Positions 16,926 to 25,863 of a stretch of DNA of 51,154 bases are shown piece after piece. The notes under the pieces were generated by a model. It was given only the letters and a program-made list of their open reading frames with translations, was not told the DNA's origin and made no database searches. Numbering within the stretch: the first letter of the stretch is position 1; every line of letters starts with the position of its first letter. The position numbers were made by a program, and so were the translations under genes. Source of the stretch: Dictyobacter formicarum (GTDB lineage Bacteria; Chloroflexota; Ktedonobacteria; Ktedonobacterales; Ktedonobacteraceae); contig NZ_BNJJ01000039.1 in the NCBI RefSeq assembly GCF_016587435.1, positions 1-51,154 on the forward strand, read 5' to 3'.

Positions 16926-17258
16926 CTACAATGTCTCGGCCGGGACAGAAGCTTCCTGTCCGACATTGAAAACGGTGTTAAAGATTTTTACTCCCTGGCC
17001 CTTCCAGTAGTTCTGCAGGTGGCCCACTTGCTCTTCGTGGATTGGAGCACGCTGCCAGGTGGCCCATGCCTCCTTGCTTACCCACTCACTGAGCATGATG
17101 TAGGAATGAGGATCGCTGCTGTCCTGGATGAGCTCATCGCGTAGAATTCCCGGAACCTTTTTCAAGAGGAGGCGGCTGACCTGTTCAAATTCAGCCTCGA
17201 ATACCTCTTTGTCCTCTAGCCGGTTCAAGCGCCCAAAGACCATGACATATGTCGCCAT
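16926..17258 (-). CDS. ABM-like dimeric alpha-beta barrel protein
   Basis: The start is the ATG at 17258, with AAGGAG about 9 nt upstream; a longer frame starting at 17282 would include that site. The product has 110 residues with strands and helices of the ABM fold (YVMVFGRLNRLEDKEVFEAE, then YIMLSEWVSKEAW). It could be a second anthrone oxygenase or a structural cyclase partner. It lies between the SDR and the P450 in the KS-alpha operon. Confidence 0.75.
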   Translation of the reverse strand: MATYVMVFGRLNRLEDKEVFEAEFEQVSRLLLKKVPGILRDELIQDSSDPHSYIMLSEWVSKEAWATWQRAPIHEEQVGHLQNYWKGQGVKIFNTVFNVGQEASVPAETL

Positions 17259-17345
17259 AGCTGTGTTCTCCTTGTCTGCCAACTGATTGATCTGCTATTT
17301 TTGCATCAGCCACAGAGGCGGCGCGCCGCCTCTGTCTGGGCCAGG

Positions 17346-18101
17346 CTACAGTGCGGCGATACCACCAACGCCGCCGTCGATAGCCAGGGTTGAGCCGGTA
17401 ATAAAGCTGGCTAGATCGCTGGCCAGGAAGAGGACCGCGGCAGCCACCTCTTCAGGTTGACCCAGGCGACCAAGCGCCGAAAGATAGGCGTAACGCGTCC
17501 GTTGTTCTGGCGTCAGATCCCCGATCTGCTCAGTCTCGATGATGCCAGGAGAGACCACGTTGACACGAATGCCCTGCTTGCCCACCTCTTTGCACAGTGA
17601 ACGCGTCAGACCGATGACGCCAGCTTTTGAGGCCGAGTAGTGTGTTTTACCGCGCATACCTACAACAGCAAGATTCGAGGAGATGTTGATGATGGAACCG
17701 CCGTTCCCCATCATAGGTAGCATGGCTTGCGTGACCAGGTAGACGCTGGTCAAATTGGTGTCCATAATCTGCTGCCAGACGGGCAGCGGCATCTCCTGCA
17801 GCTGTGCCTGTCCGATGATTGAGGCATTGTTAATCAGAATATCGACCTGCCCCAGTTTCTGGCTGACCTGCTGCGCCAGCTCGGCAACCGACTGAGGATT
17901 GCTGACATCGGCGCGCACGGCAAAGCTGCCATTCTGGCTCTGCTCCAGTTCCGCAATCAATTCAGAAGCGGTCTCGCCCTCATGATAGTAGGTGGCCGCC
18001 ACCGTTGCCCCGCGTTCGATCAGCGCCCTGACAATGGCGCGCCCAATACCGCGTGAGCCACCTGTAACCAGGGCACGCTTGCCCGTTAAATCCAAATCCA
18101 T
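17346..18101 (-). CDS. SDR ketoreductase (FabG-like)
   Basis: This 251-residue protein has N-terminal GGSRGIG, NNAS in place of the usual NNAG, and the catalytic Ser and Tyr-Lys (ISSNLAV and YSASK). In aromatic type II PKS clusters such an enzyme reduces a specific ketone of the poly-beta-keto chain, often C9, and so steers the first ring closure. AAGGAAG precedes the ATG. It lies in the KS-alpha/CLF/cupin operon. It differs from the FabG at 6202-6942, which sits with ER and DH genes. Confidence 0.88.
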   Translation of the reverse strand: MDLDLTGKRALVTGGSRGIGRAIVRALIERGATVAATYYHEGETASELIAELEQSQNGSFAVRADVSNPQSVAELAQQVSQKLGQVDILINNASIIGQAQLQEMPLPVWQQIMDTNLTSVYLVTQAMLPMMGNGGSIINISSNLAVVGMRGKTHYSASKAGVIGLTRSLCKEVGKQGIRVNVVSPGIIETEQIGDLTPEQRTRYAYLSALGRLGQPEEVAAAVLFLASDLASFITGSTLAIDGGVGGIAAL

Positions 18102-18194
18102 AACACTTCCTTTATATGATGACTATGTTGCCGCTCGATGGTACGTCACGTCTTCCTAGCTGGCGAGGCAACGATGCTTGCCTCGCCCGGCCCA

Positions 18195-18587
18195 CTACGC
18201 CGTCGTCGATGGCGCCTCTTCGAGCATGACATGACCCTGATCGGGTGATGGAGCGAGGGGAGAACAGAAAAATACCAGAACCGTCTCTTCTGTTCCTACA
18301 TTGCGCAGGCGGTGCGGCTCGTTCTTAGGAATAAACACGCCTGTGCCTTCGCTGGCGACCAGCGTATTTTCGTCGCCCTCAATGACCACTTCGCCCTTGA
18401 CAACGTAGAAGCACTCTTCACTGTAAGGATGGTAGTGTTTCAAGAACACCTCACCAGGAGACAATGCGAATGTACCCAGAAAGCCTGCCGATGTGCCAAC
18501 TGTCTTAGGGCTGAGCAGTACATGCAAGCGTCCACCACGGTTATGTTTCAATGGATCTACCGCTGAGCGGCTAACAGATGTGATCAT
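18195..18587 (-). CDS. Cupin-fold polyketide cyclase-like protein (TcmJ type)
   Basis: This 130-residue single cupin shows motif 1 as HYHPYSEECFYVVKGEVVIEG and motif 2 as FIPKNEPHRLRNVG, giving the usual His/His/Glu/His metal ligands. Cupins of this size are common in type II PKS clusters, where TcmJ/RemF-like proteins help ring closure. AAGGAG lies just upstream of the ATG. It is the third gene of the KS-alpha operon, separated from CLF by about 90 nt that hold two repeat copies. Confidence 0.82.
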   Translation of the reverse strand: MITSVSRSAVDPLKHNRGGRLHVLLSPKTVGTSAGFLGTFALSPGEVFLKHYHPYSEECFYVVKGEVVIEGDENTLVASEGTGVFIPKNEPHRLRNVGTEETVLVFFCSPLAPSPDQGHVMLEEAPSTTA

Positions 18588-18603
18588 GAACGGACTCCTT
18601 TTT

Positions 18604-18675
18604 GAAGCGCCGCAAGGGGCGCACCTACGGGTTGTAAACGTGGGTGTGAAGCGCCCTCAAGGGACGCATGTACGG
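18604..18675 (+). repeat. Two REP-like repeats between CLF and cupin
   Basis: Copies at 18604-18630 and 18648-18675 share GAAGCGCC, then CAAGG, then a GCGCA-like step and TACGG. The second abuts the CLF stop codon. Related copies occur at 32036-32064 (inverted) and 32116-32142. They may form small hairpins that modulate the mRNA between CLF and the cyclase gene. Confidence 0.6.
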
Positions 18676-19908
18676 TTAAAAAGGACGTTTGAGAATAATG
18701 GCCGAGTTGTAGCCGCCGAAGCCGCGCGCACCGACCAGGACATGGCGTATTTGTTTTGTGCGTACCTGGTTTGGTACGCAGTCGAGTGGACACTCGGCAT
18801 CTGGCTGTGTAAAGCCGACGGTAGGCAAAACCGTGTCTGTTTGCATGCCCAGCAGGGCGGCCGCCACATCAACCGTCGAGCCGCCATTGAAGAGGCGGCC
18901 AATCATTGATTTGGGCGCAGATGCTGGTATGGAGGCAAGAGCGTCGCCAAACACTGCCTGTAGTGCCCTGGCCTCGGCTTTATCTCCCTGTTGTGTCCCC
19001 AGTCCATCGCAGAGAATCCAATCAATGTCCGTGGGCTGTAGCTGAGCCATCTTGAGCGCCTGCTCAATGGCCCTGGCGTATTCTTTTCCGTCTGCTGCCG
19101 GCTCGCGTGTCTGGACTCCGTCGAACGATTGTCCCCAGCCAGCGATTTCTCCATAGATGTGCGCATTACGGCGCTGAGCATGTTCCTTACTTTCGACGCA
19201 GAAGCTGGCGCCTCCCTCACCGGCCACCGTACCCTGACGTGTAGCGTCAAAAGGGCGATAAGGATGGTCACCGTTCTCGGGCGACATAAGGCCTGAAGCC
19301 TGGTGCGATGCGAAGGTGTATGGCGTCAGCGGAGCCTCGCAGCCGCCGACAATAACGACATCGCAGGTGCTTTGGGCGATTGTTTTGGCTGCGTGTCCCA
19401 GCGCGATTGGACCACCTGCAGCCTCGGCGCAGATGTTGCGACCATAGCCGCGAATGGCATTGCTGATTGAGACCTGTCCGATGCTGGCCGCGTAAAACCA
19501 GGCGATAGACAGGTAGACACTGACATGCTTGGGTCCCTGCGAGCTACAGATGTGCAGTTGCCGCTGACCGTATTCGTTGCCCCCGGTGCCCGCGGCGAAG
19601 ACTGCTCCAACACGTGTCGGATCTTCGTCGCGGATCTGGACGCCCGCGTCATCGATCGCCTGTTTGGCGCTGATCATATCGAACTGGGTCCAGCGATCGG
19701 TCTGTACCATAATGCGTGGATCTAGCAAGCTGGCTGGATCAAAGTCTTTGATGGCACCTCCGATTTTGCTCGTGTAGCGAGCGGTGTCGAAGGACGTGAT
19801 CGGCGAGAGAAACGACTGTCCGCTCACCATGCCCTGCCAGAAATCAGCTTTACCTACGCCGGCAGGGGTAATCACACCAATACCAGTGATAACAGCTTCT
19901 TTAGACAT
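18676..19908 (-). CDS. Chain-length factor (KS-beta) of the aromatic PKS
   Basis: The start is the ATG at 19908, inside the end of KS-alpha (8-base overlap), with GGAGAT about 8 nt upstream; the product has 410 residues. All three KS catalytic residues are gone. In a gapless alignment to KS-alpha the Cys falls on A163 (ICAEAAGG), the first His is Asp (LCDGLG) and the second is Arg (MIGRLF). The usual CLF Gln is also absent; a Glu precedes the Ala. Translation coupling to KS-alpha is the hallmark of minimal PKS genes. It should set chain length. Confidence 0.88.
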   Translation of the reverse strand: MSKEAVITGIGVITPAGVGKADFWQGMVSGQSFLSPITSFDTARYTSKIGGAIKDFDPASLLDPRIMVQTDRWTQFDMISAKQAIDDAGVQIRDEDPTRVGAVFAAGTGGNEYGQRQLHICSSQGPKHVSVYLSIAWFYAASIGQVSISNAIRGYGRNICAEAAGGPIALGHAAKTIAQSTCDVVIVGGCEAPLTPYTFASHQASGLMSPENGDHPYRPFDATRQGTVAGEGGASFCVESKEHAQRRNAHIYGEIAGWGQSFDGVQTREPAADGKEYARAIEQALKMAQLQPTDIDWILCDGLGTQQGDKAEARALQAVFGDALASIPASAPKSMIGRLFNGGSTVDVAAALLGMQTDTVLPTVGFTQPDAECPLDCVPNQVRTKQIRHVLVGARGFGGYNSAIILKRPF

Positions 19909-21184
19909 GTGCGGTATCTCCTTGCGAAACAGCGGAGAGGACAAGAGCGGACTGGAAGCCACCGAAGCCGCTGGCGGTAGAGACAATATTTTGTACCCGT
20001 TGCTCTCGCGCTACGTTAGGAACATAATCAAGGTCGCATTCGGGATCGGGGTTGCGATAGTTAATGGTGGGCGGAATGACGCCTCGCTGTAGAATGAGGG
20101 CGCAGGCCGCCGCCTCGATGGCCCCAATCGCTCCCAGGGAATGTCCGATCATTGATTTGATCGAGCTAATCGGAATGGAGTAGGCCTGTTCTTTCCAAAT
20201 TGCCTTGAAGGCATTGGTTTCGTGCAAGTCATTCTGTTTGGTCGAGGAGCCATGAGCGTTGATATGCTGTATATCGCCTGGCTCCATTTGCGCTTCGCTG
20301 AGTGCTGCTTCGATGGCCTGAATCATATCAAGGCCGTTACGCTGCAGGCCCGTCATATGATAGGCGTTGAGCGCACTGCCATAACCCTTGATCTCGGCGT
20401 AGATCACAGGCGCCTGTCGCTGCAATGCATGTTCCAGCGATTCTAATATCAGGAAGGCGCTGCCCTCGCCTAGCACAAAACCATTGCGCGTGCCATCGAA
20501 GGGGCGAGAAGCTGTTTTGGGTTCGTCGTTACGTGGCGTCGTTCCTTTAATAGCATCAAACGAGGCCATATTGACAGGGCAAATGCCTGCCTCTGCGGCG
20601 CCCGCGATCACCACGTCAGCTTCTCCATCGCGTATCAACTCATAAGCGTGCGCCACCGAGTCGATGCCAGCTGTGCAGCCAGTGGAGACGGTAACAACTG
20701 GTCCAGTGACGTGAAACTTAGCCGCGATTTCCGCACTGATAGTAGTTGGCGACATAGCATGATAGAGGAACGGAGAAGCAAGTGTGGGATCAACATTAAA
20801 ATCCGTTCCCTGTTTACTGACCACAAAATATTCCTGTTCGAGCCTGATCGTCGAACCAATGGCGGTTCCCGCAACGACACCCGTACGGGAGGCATCCAGG
20901 TTGGCCGGGTCCAGCCCGCTATCGCGCAATGCCTCTGCCGCGGCGACTGCCCCGAACTGCACATGCCGGCTTGTTCTCGCGGCCTCTTCCTCTGTTAAAC
21001 CAAAGCTAAGCGGATCCCAATCCGAGACGGCCGCTACCACTTGTGATCGCAGTTGATCCAGTTTCTCTATATGATGTGCCAGGGCAGCAGTTGATTGACC
21101 CGTAACCAGTGTTTGCCAGAATGCTTCTTTTCCTACACCGCCCGGGGCAACCACTCCTATACCCGTTATCATGACACGCGCCAT
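19901..21184 (-). CDS. Ketosynthase KS-alpha of the aromatic type II PKS
   Basis: The start is the ATG at 21184, with GGAGAG about 9 nt upstream; a GTG two codons earlier is too near that site. This 427-residue enzyme has an intact triad: C170 (VSTGCTAGIDS), H311 (INAHGSSTKQND) and H348 (SMIGHSLGA). The TGCTAGIDS context and length are those of actinobacterial-type KS-alpha proteins. It heads an operon running to the ABM gene at 15242 and is divergent from the ACP/cyclase operon. Confidence 0.93.
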   Translation of the reverse strand: MARVMITGIGVVAPGGVGKEAFWQTLVTGQSTAALAHHIEKLDQLRSQVVAAVSDWDPLSFGLTEEEAARTSRHVQFGAVAAAEALRDSGLDPANLDASRTGVVAGTAIGSTIRLEQEYFVVSKQGTDFNVDPTLASPFLYHAMSPTTISAEIAAKFHVTGPVVTVSTGCTAGIDSVAHAYELIRDGEADVVIAGAAEAGICPVNMASFDAIKGTTPRNDEPKTASRPFDGTRNGFVLGEGSAFLILESLEHALQRQAPVIYAEIKGYGSALNAYHMTGLQRNGLDMIQAIEAALSEAQMEPGDIQHINAHGSSTKQNDLHETNAFKAIWKEQAYSIPISSIKSMIGHSLGAIGAIEAAACALILQRGVIPPTINYRNPDPECDLDYVPNVAREQRVQNIVSTASGFGGFQSALVLSAVSQGDTAHV

Positions 21185-21376
21185 AGTCACGCTCTCCTCA
21201 CTAGCAGCTATGCAAACTGACGCACTATGAACTATTTCATCCTGACCACACTGTACTTTTTATCTTTGCCGCCGAGTTACAAGAGAAGTAAGGCGCGGGC
21301 AAGCAGCTCTCACTACTATCGGCACAGTACACGCACAATAATCAATATGAGCCATGAATGGAGGAGAGGTGCAGAT
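21185..21376. promoter_or_regulatory. Divergent promoter region between KS-alpha and ACP operons
   Basis: This 192-bp gap separates two divergent operons and must hold at least two promoters. No TGCGAA heptamer array like those at the other PKS operon is visible, so control here may differ or rely on degenerate sites. No convincing -35/-10 pair was found by eye. Confidence 0.5.
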
Positions 21377-21613
21377 ATGACAACGCGTTGTAGCGTGCAA
21401 AATATGATTGCTATTTTGCATGCAAAGGTAGGAGTACCACCCAGTACACCCGGCATCGACACCGCTTCCTGGGAGTCGCTGGGCGTCGAATCGCTGGGAC
21501 TGACCGAGGTGTGCACGAGCCTGGAGCATCAGCTGGGGATCGAGATCCCGCAAGAAGAGGCTTTTTCCACCCATAACATTCAGGAACTTGTGACGTTTGT
21601 CAATTCACTCTAG
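21377..21613 (+). CDS. Acyl carrier protein of the aromatic PKS
   Basis: The ATG at 21377 follows GGAGAGG by about 6 nt, giving 78 residues. The phosphopantetheine serine is S39 in LGVESLGLTEV, with Glu in place of the usual Asp. It pairs with the divergent KS-alpha/CLF to form a minimal PKS. It is followed after 22 nt by the fused cyclase gene. Its sequence differs clearly from the ACP at 6996-7256, consistent with two separate or sequential synthases. Confidence 0.9.
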   Translation: MTTRCSVQNMIAILHAKVGVPPSTPGIDTASWESLGVESLGLTEVCTSLEHQLGIEIPQEEAFSTHNIQELVTFVNSL

Positions 21614-21635
21614 TTATAGGAGGCAAGGTAAGCAG

Positions 21636-22475
21636 ATGGGATATATACGGAACGCGGTGCTGATCCATGCGCCGGTTGAGGATGTTTTTCGCTTAACCAA
21701 TAATGTCAGGACATGGCCTGAATTATTCACCGAGTACGCCAGTAGCGAGGTAATCGAAGAGACCGAGAATAGCGTGACCTTTCGTCTCACCACGCATCCC
21801 GACGAGAGCGGCACCCAGTGGAGCTGGATCGCGGTCCGCCACACCGACGCTGAGCGCAAATCAACTCGCTCCGAGCGCAACCCCTCCTCTGGTCCGTTCA
21901 AACATATGACTATCCGCTGGTGGTATGACAGCGTCGGCGAAGCGGATACGGTGATGACCTGGGAGCAAGAGTTTAGCATGAAGCCGGATGCCCCTTTCAG
22001 TGAGGAGCATGCGACCAACCACCTCAATACCCAGACCCGCATTCAGCAGCGTGTCATTAAAGAGCGCATCGAGGCCCGCTACCAGAAGAACGAGCAGCCA
22101 GAAGAACTGTTCCGTGGCATCATCGTTGGTAACTATAAGCCAGGCAGCGAAGACAAAATTGTGGAGGCTTTCGCACGCTCAGATGCAACAGAACTGCCAC
22201 ACCTGGTGGGTGTTAAATCGCGCCACGTCTGGACTCAGGGCGAAATCTATGTACATTTCGTAGAGGCTCGCTCCTCACTGCCAACTATTCTCAAAGAGTA
22301 TATCCAGCATCCTCTCTTTAAAGACGTCAAGGCCGAACTTGACCAGTATGTTTCTCTCATCTATCCCGACCTGCCCCCAATGGCGAAGCAGATCTACAGC
22401 TGGACCAATACAGATGGCCAGCAGCAGGTTGAGGCCAAAAGCGCTGAGTCTACATCCGATAAAAAAGTAGCATAG
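21636..22475 (+). CDS. Fused polyketide aromatase/cyclase: TcmN-like SRPBCC plus TcmI-like cyclase
   Basis: The start is the ATG at 21636, with AGGAGG about 11 nt upstream, giving 279 residues. Residues 1-150 form a START/SRPBCC aromatase/cyclase domain (APVEDVFRLTNNVRTWPELF, RSERN, GPFKHMTIRWWY). Residues 158-256 match TcmI-family cyclases (IIVGNYKPGS, ATELPHLVGVKSRHVW, HPLFKDV, MAKQIYSW). A short charged tail follows. In tetracenomycin-type pathways these are separate proteins acting on early and late rings, so the fusion could channel one intermediate through successive cyclisations. Confidence 0.88.
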   Translation: MGYIRNAVLIHAPVEDVFRLTNNVRTWPELFTEYASSEVIEETENSVTFRLTTHPDESGTQWSWIAVRHTDAERKSTRSERNPSSGPFKHMTIRWWYDSVGEADTVMTWEQEFSMKPDAPFSEEHATNHLNTQTRIQQRVIKERIEARYQKNEQPEELFRGIIVGNYKPGSEDKIVEAFARSDATELPHLVGVKSRHVWTQGEIYVHFVEARSSLPTILKEYIQHPLFKDVKAELDQYVSLIYPDLPPMAKQIYSWTNTDGQQQVEAKSAESTSDKKVA

Positions 22476-22506
22476 CCGCTGCTGGTTCTCTTTGATTGGA
22501 GGCACA

Positions 22507-22965
22507 ATGTACGCTCTACTTGAGATCGTGAACTTTGTGACGCTGGTATTACTGGTGGGTGGACTATTCTATGTGCATGTAGCTGTTGCACCCACCTTTG
22601 TCGCGCTCAAAACGGACAGCTATGCTGAGGTTCATCATGTGATCGACCGCTACAGCGACCCGTATATGCCCATTCTAACCTTTTCAACCGCGTTACTGGC
22701 AATTGGCGAATTATGGTTTACCCAATCTGGCTGGCAGTTGCTGAGCAGAGGCATCGGCATTGTCTGTATTGTCAGTGTCGCCCTTATCTCAATTCGTATT
22801 CACGGACCGATTAACCGGCGTATCCGCACATGGGAGCCGGGCAAGCAATTGGAGCATCTGGATGATCTGCGAGCGCGCTGGGTCGCGGGCCATCGCGTCC
22901 GCACCGCGCTCGCCTTCATCGGCCTGATCGCGCTATTACTTCCTGTTGTGTTTCCAGCGTCATAG
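22507..22965 (+). CDS. Anthrone oxygenase/DUF1772 family membrane protein
   Basis: The ATG at 22507 follows GGAGG; the product has 152 residues with four hydrophobic helices. The family's polar stretch PINRRIRTW, then LRARWVAGHRVR between helices 3 and 4 is present. Some family members oxidise anthrones to anthraquinones in polyketide clusters. Being the third gene after ACP and cyclase supports such a role. A terminator hairpin follows. Confidence 0.8.
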   Translation: MYALLEIVNFVTLVLLVGGLFYVHVAVAPTFVALKTDSYAEVHHVIDRYSDPYMPILTFSTALLAIGELWFTQSGWQLLSRGIGIVCIVSVALISIRIHGPINRRIRTWEPGKQLEHLDDLRARWVAGHRVRTALAFIGLIALLLPVVFPAS

Positions 22966-22990
22966 CGAGCAAGTGTTTTTTACAGTCAAG

Positions 22991-23060
22991 ACAGATGAGG
23001 ATTGTAGGGCCTGACCTATAAATAAAGTCCAGGCCAGGTGTGCCTGCAATCCTCATCTGT
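22991..23060 (+). terminator. Terminator of the ACP/cyclase operon
   Basis: Perfect 14-bp arms at 22991-23004 and 23047-23060 enclose an imperfect inner stem. TTTCTGTT follows the 3' arm. It lies about 25 nt after the anthrone-oxygenase-like gene. Confidence 0.78.
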
Positions 23061-23085
23061 TTCTGTTGCAGGAAGAAGGTAAAAA

Positions 23086-23871
23086 GTGAAAGATATCAGA
23101 CCGGGCTATTCGCATAAGTATGGAGAAAACGAGCCGGCAGCCTCTCCATTAAGCGTCATCACCCTATCGCAGCAGTATGGATGTGCTGGTGACTGGATTG
23201 CGGTACAACTGGCGGCCAGGCTACGCTGGCAATGCGTCAATCATGAGATTGTCGGGCGAGTCGCGCAATGGCTGGGGGTCACGGTAGAGGAGGCCGAGCA
23301 ACACAATCTGCGACTGTATAGCTTTGTTGAACGCTTCTTGCTCTCAATGCAGCTGTCTTATCCCGAAACCGTGGAAGCCCTGGCCGGCCAGCCTACTCTG
23401 CCCATATTGCCCCACAGGCAGGAACGTCTCTACCATAAAGCATTACAACATGTTGTCGAGTCTATTGCTGCCAGCGGGCAGAAGGTGATCGTGGACCATG
23501 GAGCACAGGCGCTGCTCGCAGGCCGTCCCAATGTGCTTCATGTACAGATAGTCGCCCCATTGATGCAACGCGTGCGCCGGGTGATGCAGAGAGAACAGTT
23601 GAGTCAGCAGCAGGCTCTGGCGCAGGTTCAACAGAGAGATCAGCAAATGCAACACTATCTCTGGTCGCAGTGTCGCCGGGATATCAATGATCCGCTTCTG
23701 TATGACCTGACCATCAACAGTGGTTCTCTGGATGTGGAAGGTCAACTCGGCATGATCTGCCAGGCATACGAGCGCAAGGCAGCTCTATTCCGTGAAGCCA
23801 TGGCAGACCAGGTCTACCTGATCTATCCCGCACCTGAAATGGCAGCCGAGGCCTACACTCTTACAAGTTGA
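23086..23871 (+). CDS. Cytidylate kinase-like family protein
   Basis: The start is a GTG at 23086 with GGAAGAAGG upstream; length 261 residues. The N-terminal ITLSQQYGCAGDWIAVQLAARL is the family's modified P-loop (normally SRQYGSGG), and VIVDHGAQALLAGRP matches the later strand. Middle residues hold LMQRVRRVMQRE and the Asp-rich RRDINDPLLYDLTIN near the end of the fold. Members are found in many Chloroflexi and clostridia; their real substrate is uncertain. It follows the PKS terminator and is probably transcribed separately. Confidence 0.8.
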   Translation: MKDIRPGYSHKYGENEPAASPLSVITLSQQYGCAGDWIAVQLAARLRWQCVNHEIVGRVAQWLGVTVEEAEQHNLRLYSFVERFLLSMQLSYPETVEALAGQPTLPILPHRQERLYHKALQHVVESIAASGQKVIVDHGAQALLAGRPNVLHVQIVAPLMQRVRRVMQREQLSQQQALAQVQQRDQQMQHYLWSQCRRDINDPLLYDLTINSGSLDVEGQLGMICQAYERKAALFREAMADQVYLIYPAPEMAAEAYTLTS

Positions 23872-23953
23872 GTAAGTCGGTGGTGAGTGCTTCTTTTATA
23901 CTGCACACGAAACTGTTTATTATGCTAGCAACTAGCCACGAAAGGTACTCATT

Positions 23954-25537
23954 GTGCAAAAACAGATACTGTCGAAACCACAGCTGCATCTGAATATGAT
24001 GCATGTTGTGCTGATAGTGACGACCCTCATGGTTATTGCTGGAGGTATCGTCGATGTATTCGTTGTGCATCATGCCCCTGCTGTCTCGACTCCAACAACC
24101 GACAGCAGTCCAAATACGCTGCCCGCGCCACAGCTCCCATCAGGTTCTGGCGTACCGACCTCATTGAATATGGGCATGCCTGCTGGCGCATCGACTATCC
24201 CCATTACAAACCTGAAGGCGCCAGCCACCTCGGCCCACATGAAGCAGTTTACGCTGACCGCTGAGAACGCGACGGTCTCCTTTGGCTCTGGCATCAATAT
24301 CCCATCCTGGACCTTTAATGGTGTGGAACCGGGACCAACCTTACGCGTGCAACAGGGCGACCTGGTAGTCGTCAATGTCGTTAACCACCTTTCATTTGGT
24401 ATCACTATTCACTGGCATGGCATCAATATCGTCAACTCGGCCGATGGTGTGGCTGGAGTCACCCAGGACGCCATCAAACCCGGGCAGACGTACGTCTATC
24501 GCTTTGTGACCAACGACCCCGGTACCTACTGGTATCATTCACACCAACTGGCCGACGAGGAGACCACCGGCGGTCTGTTTGGCATGTTGATCGTTGATCC
24601 TAAAACACCAACCATCCATGCTGATGTCGATTATAGTGTTGCCTTACACGAATGGAATACGGACAACAACCAGACTGTATTTACCCTGAACAATACAGCC
24701 CAGACGCTCAACGAGGCGGCCCGCCCCGGACAATGGGTGCGCTTGCGTATCGCGGAAACGTCCAACACCGCATCAACCGCTCCGCATCTTGTAACGCTGC
24801 TGGGGGCACCGTTTAAGGTCGTCTCGCTCGATGGACACGACCTTAATGCACCGCAATGGCTGCACGAAACGCCCTTGCCGATCGGGACGGCGCAGCGCTA
24901 TGACTTGCTTTTCCAGATGCCTGCGCAGGGATCAGTCTCGCTGGTAACAGCGGAAGAGAAAGATAATCTGCACTATCAGCGCTATCCTTCAATCGTGATT
25001 GGACAGGGAAGCGTGCCGGCGCAGCTGCCACCGGTGACGTCATGGTTCGACATGACAACCTATGGACAGCCAGCGCACAGCGCGATTACGGCGCAGAGCC
25101 ATTTTGATACCAGCTATAGCATCGCTCTGAACAACATGATGGGTACCTCGCTGGGACGCACCGGCATGACCTATACCATGAACGGCAAGGTTTTCCCCAA
25201 TACTGGCATGATCATGGTCAAAGAGGGGCAGCTGGTCAGAATACATCTCGACAACCAGAGCGCGCTATACCATCCAATGCACCTGCACGGTCATACCTTT
25301 ACCGTCATCGCACACAATGGTCAGCCACTCAAGGGCAGTCCTGTCTACCTGGACACTGTGCTGGTTCCACCCCATAGCTCGTATGATATTGCGTTTGTGG
25401 CTAACAATCCCGGCATCTGGATGATCCACTGCCACAACTTCGTACACGCCAACTGGGGCATGGACATGATGCTGATGTATGATAACTACTCGACTCCCTT
25501 CAACGTAGGCACGCAGTCCGGCAACTTCCCAGATTAA
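23954..25537 (+). CDS. Multicopper oxidase (laccase/CotA-like)
   Basis: The start is a GTG at 23954. This 527-residue exported protein has an N-terminal hydrophobic anchor or signal (about 14-38), then a Pro/Thr-rich linker and cupredoxin domains. All four copper-binding motifs are present: HWHG (H153, H155), HSH (H195, H197), HPMHLHGH and the T1 motif HCHNFVHANWGM with C493. It would oxidise phenols or metals with O2 at the cell surface or spore coat. It could act on a phenolic polyketide, but it lies outside the two PKS operons. Confidence 0.92.
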   Translation: MQKQILSKPQLHLNMMHVVLIVTTLMVIAGGIVDVFVVHHAPAVSTPTTDSSPNTLPAPQLPSGSGVPTSLNMGMPAGASTIPITNLKAPATSAHMKQFTLTAENATVSFGSGINIPSWTFNGVEPGPTLRVQQGDLVVVNVVNHLSFGITIHWHGINIVNSADGVAGVTQDAIKPGQTYVYRFVTNDPGTYWYHSHQLADEETTGGLFGMLIVDPKTPTIHADVDYSVALHEWNTDNNQTVFTLNNTAQTLNEAARPGQWVRLRIAETSNTASTAPHLVTLLGAPFKVVSLDGHDLNAPQWLHETPLPIGTAQRYDLLFQMPAQGSVSLVTAEEKDNLHYQRYPSIVIGQGSVPAQLPPVTSWFDMTTYGQPAHSAITAQSHFDTSYSIALNNMMGTSLGRTGMTYTMNGKVFPNTGMIMVKEGQLVRIHLDNQSALYHPMHLHGHTFTVIAHNGQPLKGSPVYLDTVLVPPHSSYDIAFVANNPGIWMIHCHNFVHANWGMDMMLMYDNYSTPFNVGTQSGNFPD

Positions 25538-25639
25538 GCCGTAGATGCGCCCCTATGATCTTTAACATATAAAGCAAGTAGAAAGCGGGGAGGTGCAGGC
25601 ACGCCGCTATCAAGCGGATGGGGCGGCCAGCCCTTGCAA

Positions 25640-25798
25640 GGGGACGGTATCGCTCGTTGAAGGAAGAAATCGGAGGCAAGCTCCGAACCTATGGGGACGG
25701 TATCGCTCGTCAAGGGAGCCAATCGGGCGCAAGGCCCGAACCTATGGGGACGGTATCGCTCGTCAAGGGAGCCAATCGGGCGCAAGGCCCGAACCTAT
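25640..25798 (+). repeat. Three tandem copies of a 53-bp repeat
   Basis: Copies begin at 25640, 25693 and 25746 and directly abut. Copies 2 and 3 look identical; copy 1 differs in its middle third. Each unit starts GGGGACGGTATCGCTCGT and ends with an imperfect hairpin (ATCGGGCGCAAGGCCCGA) and ACCTAT. Overlapping open frames across this DNA on both strands are low-complexity by-products of the repeat. Confidence 0.9.
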
Positions 25799-25863
25799 TG
25801 GGGTCATGTTTCTTGAAGGTTTCATCGCATGGGCCATCGAAACGTATCAAGAATAATGACACC

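Noticed and set aside
21185..21376. SARP-type array between KS-alpha and ACP
   Set aside because: No TGCGAA-like heptamers at 11-bp steps could be found on either strand.
25640..25798. CRISPR-like array
   Set aside because: The 53-bp copies touch each other with no spacers, and no cas gene is present.
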